In this document: positions 1 to 5,897 of the stretch, piece after piece
How the letters are laid out: each line of letters begins with the position of its first letter
How positions within the stretch are numbered: the stretch's first letter is position 1
NCBI GenBank assembly: GCA_016209325.1
Contig: JACQWJ010000014.1
Span: 1 to 41,010, forward strand
DNA: 41,010 nt
From: Candidatus Uhrbacteria bacterium
GTDB taxonomy: Bacteria; Patescibacteriota; Patescibacteriia; UBA9934; GWF2-40-263
Direction: 5' to 3'
Notes under the pieces: model-generated
What the model saw: the letters and a program-made list of their open reading frames with translations, nothing else
The model's database searches: none
What the model was told of the DNA's origin: nothing
Made by a program: the position numbers and the translations under genes

Positions 1-25
1 ATAGCAGTGTGATAACGTGCGGATC

Positions 26-109
26 GTACGTTTGTTTGATGGCATACGTATCGGTGCTAACGCCGCCCTGCCGGGCGGCATTAGCATACGGCGTCGCCTT
101 CAAACGTAC
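26..109. repeat. Nested palindrome at window edge
   Basis: A 9-base outer arm GTACGTTTG (26-34) is matched by CAAACGTAC (101-109). Inside it TGCTAA pairs with TTAGCA around a GC-rich hairpin (GCCGCCC, TGCC loop, GGGCGGC, about 53-91). No gene is seen in the first 110 bases. It may be the 3' end structure of a plus-strand transcript entering from outside the window, or a small repeat element; I cannot tell which. Confidence 0.5.
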
Positions 110-110
110 A

Positions 111-133
111 CCCCAGCTTCGCTGGGGGTTTTT
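111..133 (+). terminator. Rho-independent terminator, plus strand
   Basis: A 7-bp perfect stem (CCCCAGC / GCTGGGG, loop TTC) is followed by G and TTTTT. It would end a plus-strand transcript that enters the window from the left; no plus-strand gene for it lies inside the window. Confidence 0.75.
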
Positions 134-143
134 AGATCAAACC

Positions 144-169
144 AAAAATCCCCCAGCGGGGGATTTTTT
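144..169 (-). terminator. Bidirectional terminator after rpmA
   Basis: AAAAATCCCCC and GGGGGATTTTTT form an 11-bp stem with an AGC loop. The A/T tracts on both sides make it work in either direction. It starts 4 bases after the rpmA stop on the minus strand, so it separates rpmA from the convergent upstream unit. Confidence 0.85.
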
Positions 170-173
170 CGTC

Positions 174-461
174 TTACGCGACCTTGGCTGGCTCGACAGA
201 AACGAAGGTGCGGAGGCTCAGAATGCCGTGGAAGTTGGGCATCTTTTTCTTTTTGAATTTGACGATGCCAGCAGTCGAGGCGTACAGCGTGTCGTCCTTG
301 CCGCGACGGACGTTGAAGGCCGGGTGGATCTTGGAGCCACGCTGGCGGACGATGATCTGTCCTGCCCGAATGCTCTGACCGTCGGTAACCTTCACGCCAA
401 GGCGTTGTCCCTGCGAATCGCGGCCATAGGAGGTAGACCCGGCCGCTTTCTTATGTGCCAT
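174..461 (-). CDS. rpmA: 50S ribosomal protein bL27
   Basis: This 95-aa protein is a bL27 family member, a component of the large ribosomal subunit near the peptidyl-transferase centre. It begins [20 protein letters not shown], the typical flexible N-terminus, and carries the family core GQIIVRQRG and FKKKK; the length is normal. No cleavable N-terminal extension of the Firmicutes type is present. The partner gene rplU (bL21), usually immediately upstream, is not in the window, so rpmA appears to be transcribed alone from the strong promoter at 491-519 and terminated at 144-169. No Shine-Dalgarno motif is visible in the short leader. Identification is certain from sequence alone. Confidence 0.97.
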   Translation of the reverse strand: MAHKKAAGSTSYGRDSQGQRLGVKVTDGQSIRAGQIIVRQRGSKIHPAFNVRRGKDDTLYASTAGIVKFKKKKMPNFHGILSLRTFVSVEPAKVA

Positions 462-490
462 AACGTAGTATCAACAAAATAATCGTGCCT

Positions 491-519
491 ACTATAAAAC
501 CTCCGTTCGGAACTGTCAA
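491..519 (-). promoter_or_regulatory. Sigma-70-type promoter of rpmA
   Basis: Reading the minus strand, TTGACA (519-514) is followed by exactly 17 bases and TATAGT (496-491). This is a full-consensus -35 and a 5/6 -10. Transcription would begin near 484, about 22 bases before the rpmA start codon. The first two bases of the -35 lie in the target-site duplication of the adjacent mobile element (522-664). Confidence 0.85.
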
Positions 520-521
520 CA

Positions 522-664
522 GGGACCTCTGCAAATGGGACCTCTGCAAAACTGCGTCTTTTCGTCTCGCGGGCACCCGTCCACCCCATTCAACGTACCT
601 TTAGTACGTCTCATGGGGCTGGACAGCCCGCTCAACGAAAATCCATCGATTTTTCAGAGGTCCC
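522..664 (+). mobile_element. MITE-like element, copy 1
   Basis: A 143-bp non-coding element begins GGGACCTCTGCAAA and ends TTTTTCAGAGGTCCC, so its ends are inverted repeats. The terminal 15 bases are doubled at the left end (522 and again 537). AACA is present on both sides (518-521 and 665-668), which fits a 4-bp target-site duplication. An inner hairpin (ACGTAC / GTACGT type) lies near 593-609. It has no coding capacity. Copies at 3876-4034 (opposite orientation) and 40956-41010 (cut by the window edge) share its sequence. It sits between the pyrG stop and the rpmA promoter. The transposase that would move it is not in the window. Confidence 0.85.
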
Positions 665-668
665 AACA

Positions 669-697
669 GTCTTTCAAAAACATTGTCTTTCAAAAAC
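669..697. repeat. Tandem 13-bp direct repeat after pyrG
   Basis: GTCTTTCAAAAAC occurs at 669-681 and again at 685-697, a 16-base period, just downstream of the pyrG stop. No clear hairpin terminator for pyrG is present here. It may be a slippage product. Confidence 0.55.
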
Positions 698-705
698 CGT
701 CCGTC

Positions 706-2337
706 CTACCCCCGCAGGTTCCGTTTCTTTCCCGCCGCGGCCATGAAGGCGGAAAACAGGGGATGCGGACGCATGGGACGGGACTGGAATTCGGGGTGGA
801 ATTGGACGCCGAGGAAGAAAGGATGGTCCTTGAGCTCGACGATTTCCACCAGGTCTGACTCCGGATTGACCCCGACAACCGTCAGCCCCTTCTCTTCCAA
901 GGCCTGGCGGTAGGTGTTGTTGAATTCGTAGCGGTGTCGGTGACGCTCCTCAACGAACTGGCTGCCGTAGGCCTTGGATGCCTTGGAACCGAGCTTGAGG
1001 GCACAGCCGTAGCTTCCAAGGCGCATCGTCGCGCCGTATTTCTGTTCGAGAATGTTTTTGGCCTGAAGAGGGTTCAGTTGGATGACGGGATGGGGGGTTT
1101 TCGGATTGACTTCGACCGAGTTGGCTCCGGCGAGTCCAGCCACGTTTCGTGCGAACTCGATGCAGGCAAGCTGCATGCCGTAGCACAGACCGAAATAAGG
1201 GATACTCTTCTCGCGGGCAAAGCGGATGGCATTCACAATGCCCTCAATCCCGCGTGACCCGAAGCCGCCGGGGACGAGGATGCCGTCGAATGTGCTCAAG
1301 CGGGACACGGAGGTGGAATCCTTCTCGAAGTCCTCGGCGCTCACCCAGTGCAGGTCTGGACGACGGCCGTGGAACCAGGCCGCGTGCTTCAGCGACTCGA
1401 TGACCGAGATGTAGGAGTCGGCCAAGGTGAATTCCCCCGTGCCGAAGTACTTGCCGACCACGGCGATCCGCACGTCCCGCTTCGCCCGCTGGATGCGTCC
1501 GACGAACGTCTTCCAGGGGGCCAGATCGGTTGTCCGCGGCTTGACGTCCAGGTCCTGGAGGAGCTTGTTGCCGAGATCTTCCTTCTCCAGCAACAGGGGA
1601 ATGCGGTAGATCGAGTCCACGTCTGGAGCCGCAATGCAGCGGTCCCGGGGGACGCCGCAGTGAATCGCAAGTTTTTCCCGTCGTGGGGCATCTAGCTCGA
1701 GGGGTCCTCGGGCGATGATCACGTTGGCGTGGATGCCGACGCTGTTCAGGGCCCGGGCCGCATGTTGGGTGGGCTTCGTTTTCATTTCCCCGAGGTGGGA
1801 AGGCACGGGCAAATAGCTTACAAGCACGAAGGCTACGTCGTCCGGGGTTTGCAGTTTCATCATACGTGCGGCTTCGAGAAACAGGATATTCTCATATTCG
1901 CCCACGGTGCCGCCGATCTCGATGATCGTGATATCCGTCTTGTTCTGATCCGCCGCCTTGATTCGCCGCATGATTTCTTCCGGAATGTGGGGGACGACCT
2001 GCACGCACTTGCCGCCGTACTTCATGGCACGCTCGTTTTGGATGACGGTCTGGTAGACCCGCCCCGTGGTCATGTAGTTTTCCGACCCGAGATCCGTGTC
2101 CAAAAACCGCTCGTAGTTTCCCATGTCTTGATCTGTTTCGTCGCCGTCGCGGGTCACATAGACTTCCCCGTGCTCGATCGGGTTCATGGTTCCGGCGTCA
2201 ACGTTCACGTAGGGATCAGCTTTCACGGCCGTCACGCGGAATCCCTTGGCCTTGAAGATGGCTCCCAAGGACGCGGAGGTAACGCCTTTTCCCACACCGG
2301 ATAACACACCACCGACCACGAACACGTATTTTCGCAT
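706..2337 (-). CDS. pyrG: CTP synthase (glutamine hydrolysing)
   Basis: CTP synthase converts UTP to CTP with ATP and glutamine, the last step of pyrimidine nucleotide synthesis, in the cytoplasm. The 543-aa length is normal. The N-terminal synthetase domain starts MRKYVFVVGGVLSGVGKGV, with the SGVGKG phosphate-binding loop, and continues to about residue 270. The C-terminal class-I glutamine amidotransferase domain has the nucleophile Cys in FGLCYGMQLA and the HPE part of the triad in VQFHPEFQSRP. The ATG at 2337 gives the family N-terminus directly. The gene follows the rplI terminator, so it probably has its own promoter in the AT-rich 2338-2380 segment, but no convincing hexamers were found. 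No recognisable terminator follows; a direct repeat and a MITE-like element lie downstream. Confidence 0.98.
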   Translation of the reverse strand: MRKYVFVVGGVLSGVGKGVTSASLGAIFKAKGFRVTAVKADPYVNVDAGTMNPIEHGEVYVTRDGDETDQDMGNYERFLDTDLGSENYMTTGRVYQTVIQNERAMKYGGKCVQVVPHIPEEIMRRIKAADQNKTDITIIEIGGTVGEYENILFLEAARMMKLQTPDDVAFVLVSYLPVPSHLGEMKTKPTQHAARALNSVGIHANVIIARGPLELDAPRREKLAIHCGVPRDRCIAAPDVDSIYRIPLLLEKEDLGNKLLQDLDVKPRTTDLAPWKTFVGRIQRAKRDVRIAVVGKYFGTGEFTLADSYISVIESLKHAAWFHGRRPDLHWVSAEDFEKDSTSVSRLSTFDGILVPGGFGSRGIEGIVNAIRFAREKSIPYFGLCYGMQLACIEFARNVAGLAGANSVEVNPKTPHPVIQLNPLQAKNILEQKYGATMRLGSYGCALKLGSKASKAYGSQFVEERHRHRYEFNNTYRQALEEKGLTVVGVNPESDLVEIVELKDHPFFLGVQFHPEFQSRPMRPHPLFSAFMAAAGKKRNLRG

Positions 2338-2384
2338 ACTCGTTTATTACGGAGCTTATTTTTTTACAACGTAGACGCGACCCA

Positions 2385-2412
2385 AACGAAAACGCCGGAG
2401 GGAAATCCGGCG
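2385..2412 (-). terminator. Terminator after rplI
   Basis: On the minus strand a 7-bp stem (CGCCGGA / TCCGGCG, 6-base loop) directly follows the rplI stop and is followed by TTTTCGTTT. The T tract is imperfect, but the position at the end of the five-gene run supports it. Confidence 0.75.
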
Positions 2413-2414
2413 CC

Positions 2415-2870
2415 TTAGGCGCTGCGTTTGGAAGAAGAGACGCGGATCGTGATCGAAGCCTCGAATCCGTGAGGGAGCTGCACGGTTGCCGGATGCTCTC
2501 CGACGTCCTTGATGGAATGGGTCAGCTGGATCATGGAGGCGTCCACGGTGAACTTGGCCTTCTTGAGGGCGCGGGCCACCTCTTCCGTCGTCACGGCCGC
2601 GTATAGCACCCCCTGCTCGTTCGTTTTTTCCACCAGTTCGAGCTCGAAACCCTCCAACTGGGACGCGAGCTTGGCGGAAGACTTGAGTTCCTTTTTTCCC
2701 TCACGTTCGGCACGGTCTTCCCGTTCCTGACGTTCCCGAAGCGCCTCTTCTGTAGCCTGCACGGCCAGGTTTTGTGGAAACAAAAAATTGCGCGCGTATC
2801 CTTCGGACACCTCGACGATGGCGCCTTCCTTACCCTGGGTTTTGACGTCGCGCAGGAGGATTACTTTCAT
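2415..2870 (-). CDS. rplI: 50S ribosomal protein bL9
   Basis: bL9 is a two-domain protein of the large ribosomal subunit. The N-terminal domain begins [20 protein letters not shown] and includes [11 protein letters not shown], the rRNA-binding signature. A charged helix (about 50-75) connects to the C-terminal domain, which ends near residue 151. Length is normal. Many Patescibacteria have lost bL9, so its presence is mildly informative about lineage. The gene is 16 bases after ribH. No Shine-Dalgarno is visible; instead an extended -10 (TGATATACT) overlaps the ribH stop 10 bases before the ATG, so rplI may also be expressed as a leaderless mRNA. Confidence 0.96.
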   Translation of the reverse strand: MKVILLRDVKTQGKEGAIVEVSEGYARNFLFPQNLAVQATEEALRERQEREDRAEREGKKELKSSAKLASQLEGFELELVEKTNEQGVLYAAVTTEEVARALKKAKFTVDASMIQLTHSIKDVGEHPATVQLPHGFEASITIRVSSSKRSA

Positions 2871-2880
2871 AGCCAGGGCC

Positions 2881-2889
2881 AGTATATCA
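2881..2889 (-). promoter_or_regulatory. Extended -10 promoter of rplI
   Basis: The minus strand reads TGATATACT, a TGn-extended -10 whose TGA is also the ribH stop codon. It ends 10 bases before the rplI ATG, so the transcript would start within a few bases of the start codon. There is no good -35, as expected for an extended -10. Confidence 0.5.
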
Positions 2890-3369
2890 CACCCCTCGCG
2901 TCCATCCCATGTTTCGCCGGAGGGCTGCCATCTCGACAGCCGCGAGTGCTGCCTCCCGTCCCCGATTCAGGGGTCCGAACCCGGAACGGGCTTCCGCCTG
3001 CGCCCGATTGAAGCAGGTGAGGACACCGACGCTCACGGGAATGCGTTGCGACATGATCACTTCCCGGATACTGTCCATACAGAAGGAAGCGAGATATTCA
3101 AAGTGCACCGTCTCTCCCTTAATGACGGCTCCCAAGGCAATGAGGACATCCGCGGTTCCTTCCACGGCGCATTCATTTAAGGCATAGCCGATTTCCATCG
3201 ATCCGGGGACCTCGATGACGGAAACGTGTTCCGGCCTAACCCCGGCACCGCGCAGCGTCTCTGTGCACGCGTCGAGGAGCCCTTGCGTCACGCCCTCGTT
3301 AAAACGCGCTCGCACGATCGTAAAACGAAAGGGAGAACCGTCGACGGGAGAATAGTTGTTTGCGTCCAT
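2887..3369 (-). CDS. ribH: 6,7-dimethyl-8-ribityllumazine synthase
   Basis: RibH condenses 5-amino-6-ribitylamino-uracil with 3,4-dihydroxy-2-butanone 4-phosphate, the penultimate step of riboflavin synthesis. The 160-aa product matches the family in length. Signatures seen are [40 protein letters not shown] and [14 protein letters not shown]; the last replaces the usual VLT-(T/P)-x-(T/N)-x-x-QA. The chosen ATG at 3369 has AGGGG about 10 bases upstream. The frame stays open further 5' (to 3570) only because the palindromic repeat lacks stops. It lies between the riboflavin kinase and rplI genes. No ribA, ribB, ribD or ribE is in the window, so pathway completeness cannot be judged. Confidence 0.95.
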   Translation of the reverse strand: MDANNYSPVDGSPFRFTIVRARFNEGVTQGLLDACTETLRGAGVRPEHVSVIEVPGSMEIGYALNECAVEGTADVLIALGAVIKGETVHFEYLASFCMDSIREVIMSQRIPVSVGVLTCFNRAQAEARSGFGPLNRGREAALAAVEMAALRRNMGWTRGV

Positions 3370-3383
3370 AATACTGCATATAT

Positions 3384-3439
3384 CCCCTGAGCTTGTCGAA
3401 GGGGCGTGATTTGGAACAAAGCCTTCGACTGGCTCAGGC
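3384..3439. repeat. REP-like inverted palindrome
   Basis: Two 17-base arms, CCTGAGCTTGTCGAAGG (near 3386-3402) and CCTTCGACTGGCTCAGG (3422-3438), are inverted copies with 15 of 17 matches. They fill most of the gap between the riboflavin kinase stop and the ribH start and would form a long mRNA hairpin inside the operon. Similar TTCGAC..GCTCAGG palindromes are widespread in environmental bacterial genomes. Confidence 0.7.
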
Positions 3440-3460
3440 AATAAGAGAGTGACAGGAACT

Positions 3461-3850
3461 TCAGATGTTTTTAAGATACTTTCTTGCCTCGAACCATTCG
3501 GTCGCATCCGAGATATCGTTTTGGATGAGTTTACGCATCGCCGCTTCGGTTGTCCATGGGACGAAATCACGGAGCTTGGCGCGTGCTTCCAGGCGCATGT
3601 CTTTTTCCCTGAGATCGACGTCCACCTCTAGGACGTGCGTTTCGACTTTTACGTTCCCGCCGGAGCTTGGCGGATGCACGCATACAAGCGCGGGGGCGCG
3701 TTCAGCGTCCCATGCGGCGTAGGCGACATACACACCCGGATCGGGCGCGCCATCTTTGCGTTCCAGAACCAGGTTCGCCGTCGGACATCCGAGATCCCGT
3801 GCCCGTCCCATACCCGAACACACCCTCCCTTTCGCGATCCATTCTTCCAT
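3461..3850 (-). CDS. Stand-alone riboflavin kinase domain
   Basis: This 129-aa protein corresponds only to the C-terminal riboflavin kinase half of the usual bifunctional RibF; it would phosphorylate riboflavin to FMN. The flavokinase signature is clear: GRVCSGMGRARDLGCPTANL (G-x-V-x-x-G-x-x-x-x-R-x-LG-x-PTANL) near residues 8-27, followed by GVYVAYA, a conserved beta segment around THVLEVDVDL, and the LRDFVPW region (family pattern L-R-x-x-x-x-F). The adenylyltransferase domain that makes FAD is absent. The gap to the NUDIX gene upstream is occupied by a MITE-like element; the gap to ribH holds a REP-like palindrome. The neighbouring ribH supports the assignment. An alternative, a remnant of full RibF, is less likely because the domain is complete and starts cleanly. 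Confidence 0.88.
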   Translation of the reverse strand: MEEWIAKGRVCSGMGRARDLGCPTANLVLERKDGAPDPGVYVAYAAWDAERAPALVCVHPPSSGGNVKVETHVLEVDVDLREKDMRLEARAKLRDFVPWTTEAAMRKLIQNDISDATEWFEARKYLKNI

Positions 3851-3875
3851 ACCAGGAGATCCCGTTTGGCTTAGA

Positions 3876-4034
3876 GGGACCTCTGAAAAACTGATGGATT
3901 TTCGTTGAGCTGGCTGTCCAGCCCCATGAGACGTACGAACAGGTACGTTTCCACCAAAGGCGGATCCGCCTCCGGCGAAGAATGGGGTGGACGGGTGCCC
4001 GCGAGACGAAAAGACGCGGTTTTGCAGAGGTCCC
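3876..4034 (-). mobile_element. MITE-like element, copy 2
   Basis: A 159-bp copy of the element at 522-664, in the opposite orientation. Ends are GGGACCTCTGAAAAA and TTTTGCAGAGGTCCC. TAGA flanks both sides (3872-3875 and 4035-4038), a 4-bp target duplication. Relative to copy 1 it has an extra segment of about 30 bases (around 3949-3978) with its own GGCGGATCCGCC palindrome. It inserted at the NUDIX stop codon: the stop is now TAG, made of two bases of the duplication plus the first base of the element. It separates the NUDIX gene from the riboflavin kinase gene within one operon. Confidence 0.88.
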
Positions 4035-4561
4035 TAGACGATTTTTGGATGGTTCCTCACATATCCCAGCGCGCGCTGGATGACGGGGATGAGGTCGGGA
4101 TAAAACGACCGCGACAACACATCCTTGGCTGGAACCCACTCCACTTCCTGTACGTGCTCATCAGGTTGTAACGATAGGATCGACTCCGTCGGCGTCACGA
4201 AGAGAAAGTAGGAGATGTCCTTGTGTACCAGCGACCCCTTGCGCTCAAATCGGTCGCGGAACCAGATCGTGATCTGGCCCAGGGGTTCGAGCAGACGGAT
4301 TTGTTCCAAGCCGAGTTCCTCCATGGTTTCCCGTGCCCCTGCTTCCTCCACTTCCTCTCCCGCTTCTCGTCGCCCCTTGGGAAACGTCCATTTTCCGTAA
4401 GAATCCTTCATCATGGCAAAGTAGACACCGCGAGGTGTCCGCTTGAATACCAGGCCTCCGGCCGATATTTCATGCACGACAGTGGTGTCCTTTCGCGGGG
4501 AACCCGTTGGTCTACCACTTGATCTTTTTTCCCGATGACGCTGGGTTCCCATAGAGATCAC
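4034..4561 (-). CDS. NUDIX hydrolase
   Basis: A NUDIX-family pyrophosphohydrolase of 175 aa; such enzymes cleave nucleoside diphosphates linked to another moiety. The NUDIX box is complete: GRREAGEEVEEAGARETMEE followed by LG, fitting G-x5-E-x7-RE-U-x-EE-x-G. It is preceded by SAGGLVFKR and WTFPKG, typical of MutT/Ap4A-like members. The substrate cannot be told from sequence. I prefer the GTG at 4561, which overlaps the ctpA stop (GTGA) and has GGAG about 8 bases upstream; an ATG at 4552 has no such site. The stop codon is formed at the boundary with the MITE-like element. Confidence 0.9.
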   Translation of the reverse strand: MISMGTQRHREKRSSGRPTGSPRKDTTVVHEISAGGLVFKRTPRGVYFAMMKDSYGKWTFPKGRREAGEEVEEAGARETMEELGLEQIRLLEPLGQITIWFRDRFERKGSLVHKDISYFLFVTPTESILSLQPDEHVQEVEWVPAKDVLSRSFYPDLIPVIQRALGYVRNHPKIV

Positions 4562-5805
4562 GGGACGTTCTCCAATAAAAGCTCAAGAGCTTTTTCCATC
4601 TGAGGATCCGCAGCAGCTTCCACTTCGTTGGTCGGTTTCCATTCGACGAGAACATCAGGGGTGATACCGATGTGGTTGATAGAGCGACCCATGGGTGTGA
4701 GCCATTCCGCAACCGTAATTTTGACGGCGGAACCGTCAGGCAACTCTGCGTAATCCTGAACGGACCCCTTACCGAACGTCTGTTCTCCAACAAGCTTGGC
4801 GAGGCCATAGTCCTGGAGCGCGCCCGCGACGATTTCCGAAGCGGATGCCGACCAGGCATTTACCAGGACGACCGTGGGGATGTCTTTCAGCCGCGCCGAA
4901 CCCGTGCCGGAAAACGGTTGGGTTTCTCCACGCACGCGCTGGAGCACGACCGATTGGTTTCCAACCCAGGCACCCGCCACATCGATCGCAGAAGACAGAA
5001 GTCCACCGGGATCGCTGCGCAGGTCGAGAATGATTCCTCGCGCACCTTGTGCAAGCGCGTCGTTAGCTGCTTCCGCAAACTGAGCCGGCGTGTCCTCGTT
5101 GAACGTGTGGATACGGACGTTCATGACGCCGTCTTCCCGCATATCAGCGTCCACACTGCTAATCGTGATCGTGTCGCGGATGATGGAAACGTCAAAGGGT
5201 TCCGCGACGCCGTCCCGACCAAGCGTCAAAATGACGGTCGTCCCCCGTTCTCCCCGAATGTGGGAAACGGCTTCCTCTACGCTCATGGAAATGGTTTCCA
5301 GGCCGTCAATGGCAAAAATGCTGTCTCCAGGCAACAGTCCGGCCTGTTCAGAAGGGCTTCCGGGAAGCGGTGCTACGACGCGCAGCTGCTCGTCTTTCTT
5401 GTCGATTTCCGCTCCGATTCCCTGGAAGCTTCCAGATAAGTCTGACAGAAACGCTTGGGCCTCGTCCGGATCGAAGAATGTTGTGTACGGATCTTCCAAT
5501 CCGTTTACGAGTCCGTGCATGGCGCCATAGAACAGAACCTGGTCGGATACAGGCTGCTGATAGTAGTCCATCTTTAGACGACTCCACACATCCCAAAACA
5601 GGGCGAAATCCACGTCCTGTGAAGCGGAGGAGGGAATTTCTGACTGATTGAGTACACGTCCTTCTCCGGCGAATGCATCACGTCCCATGCCTTGGTGTCG
5701 GCCGAGGTAGAGTCCGCTGACAAACACGCTGGCGAGTATGGCAACCGTTGCCAATCGTGAGAGAAGAATAAATGGACGTTTTTCGAGGGGTAACGACTGG
5801 CGCAT
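4558..5805 (-). CDS. S41 family C-terminal processing protease
   Basis: A CtpA/Prc-type serine protease of 415 aa, anchored outside the membrane. Residues 13-35 form one N-terminal transmembrane or signal-anchor segment. A PDZ domain spans about 125-200 (GSFQGIGAEI, LLPGDSIFAIDG). The S41 peptidase core follows, with ILDLRSDPGGLL, the catalytic Ser321 in NAWSASASE and Lys346 in GEQTFGKGSVQ, 25 residues apart as in Prc. The frame is open to 5877, but the ATG at 5805 gives a sensible N-terminus and lies 9 bases after a good -10. It heads the run ctpA, NUDIX, riboflavin kinase, ribH, rplI. It may process cell-envelope proteins. The substrate is unknown. Confidence 0.93.
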   Translation of the reverse strand: MRQSLPLEKRPFILLSRLATVAILASVFVSGLYLGRHQGMGRDAFAGEGRVLNQSEIPSSASQDVDFALFWDVWSRLKMDYYQQPVSDQVLFYGAMHGLVNGLEDPYTTFFDPDEAQAFLSDLSGSFQGIGAEIDKKDEQLRVVAPLPGSPSEQAGLLPGDSIFAIDGLETISMSVEEAVSHIRGERGTTVILTLGRDGVAEPFDVSIIRDTITISSVDADMREDGVMNVRIHTFNEDTPAQFAEAANDALAQGARGIILDLRSDPGGLLSSAIDVAGAWVGNQSVVLQRVRGETQPFSGTGSARLKDIPTVVLVNAWSASASEIVAGALQDYGLAKLVGEQTFGKGSVQDYAELPDGSAVKITVAEWLTPMGRSINHIGITPDVLVEWKPTNEVEAAADPQMEKALELLLENVP

Positions 5806-5814
5806 AGTTCCCAC

Positions 5815-5843
5815 AGCATACCCGACCCGCAGACGCCCATCAA
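5815..5843 (-). promoter_or_regulatory. Promoter of the ctpA operon
   Basis: The minus strand reads TTGATG, 17 bases, TATGCT. The -10 ends 9 bases before the ctpA ATG, so the transcript would start at or next to the start codon. It overlaps the region serving the divergent PEGA gene. Confidence 0.6.
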
Positions 5844-5847
5844 GGTT

Positions 5848-5856
5848 TGCTACAAT
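5848..5856 (+). promoter_or_regulatory. Extended -10 promoter of the PEGA gene
   Basis: TGCTACAAT fits a TGn-extended -10, about 41 bases before the ATG at 5898. No matching -35 is seen 17 bases upstream. It lies back to back with the ctpA promoter. Confidence 0.5.
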
Positions 5857-5897
5857 AAGCACATCCTTCCGTACCAAGGATTTTTGCCGCCTCCCGT

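Noticed and set aside
1-110. Possible tRNA or small RNA gene in the hairpin-rich edge
   Set aside because: No T-loop (GGTTCGA) or anticodon arm pattern could be fitted.
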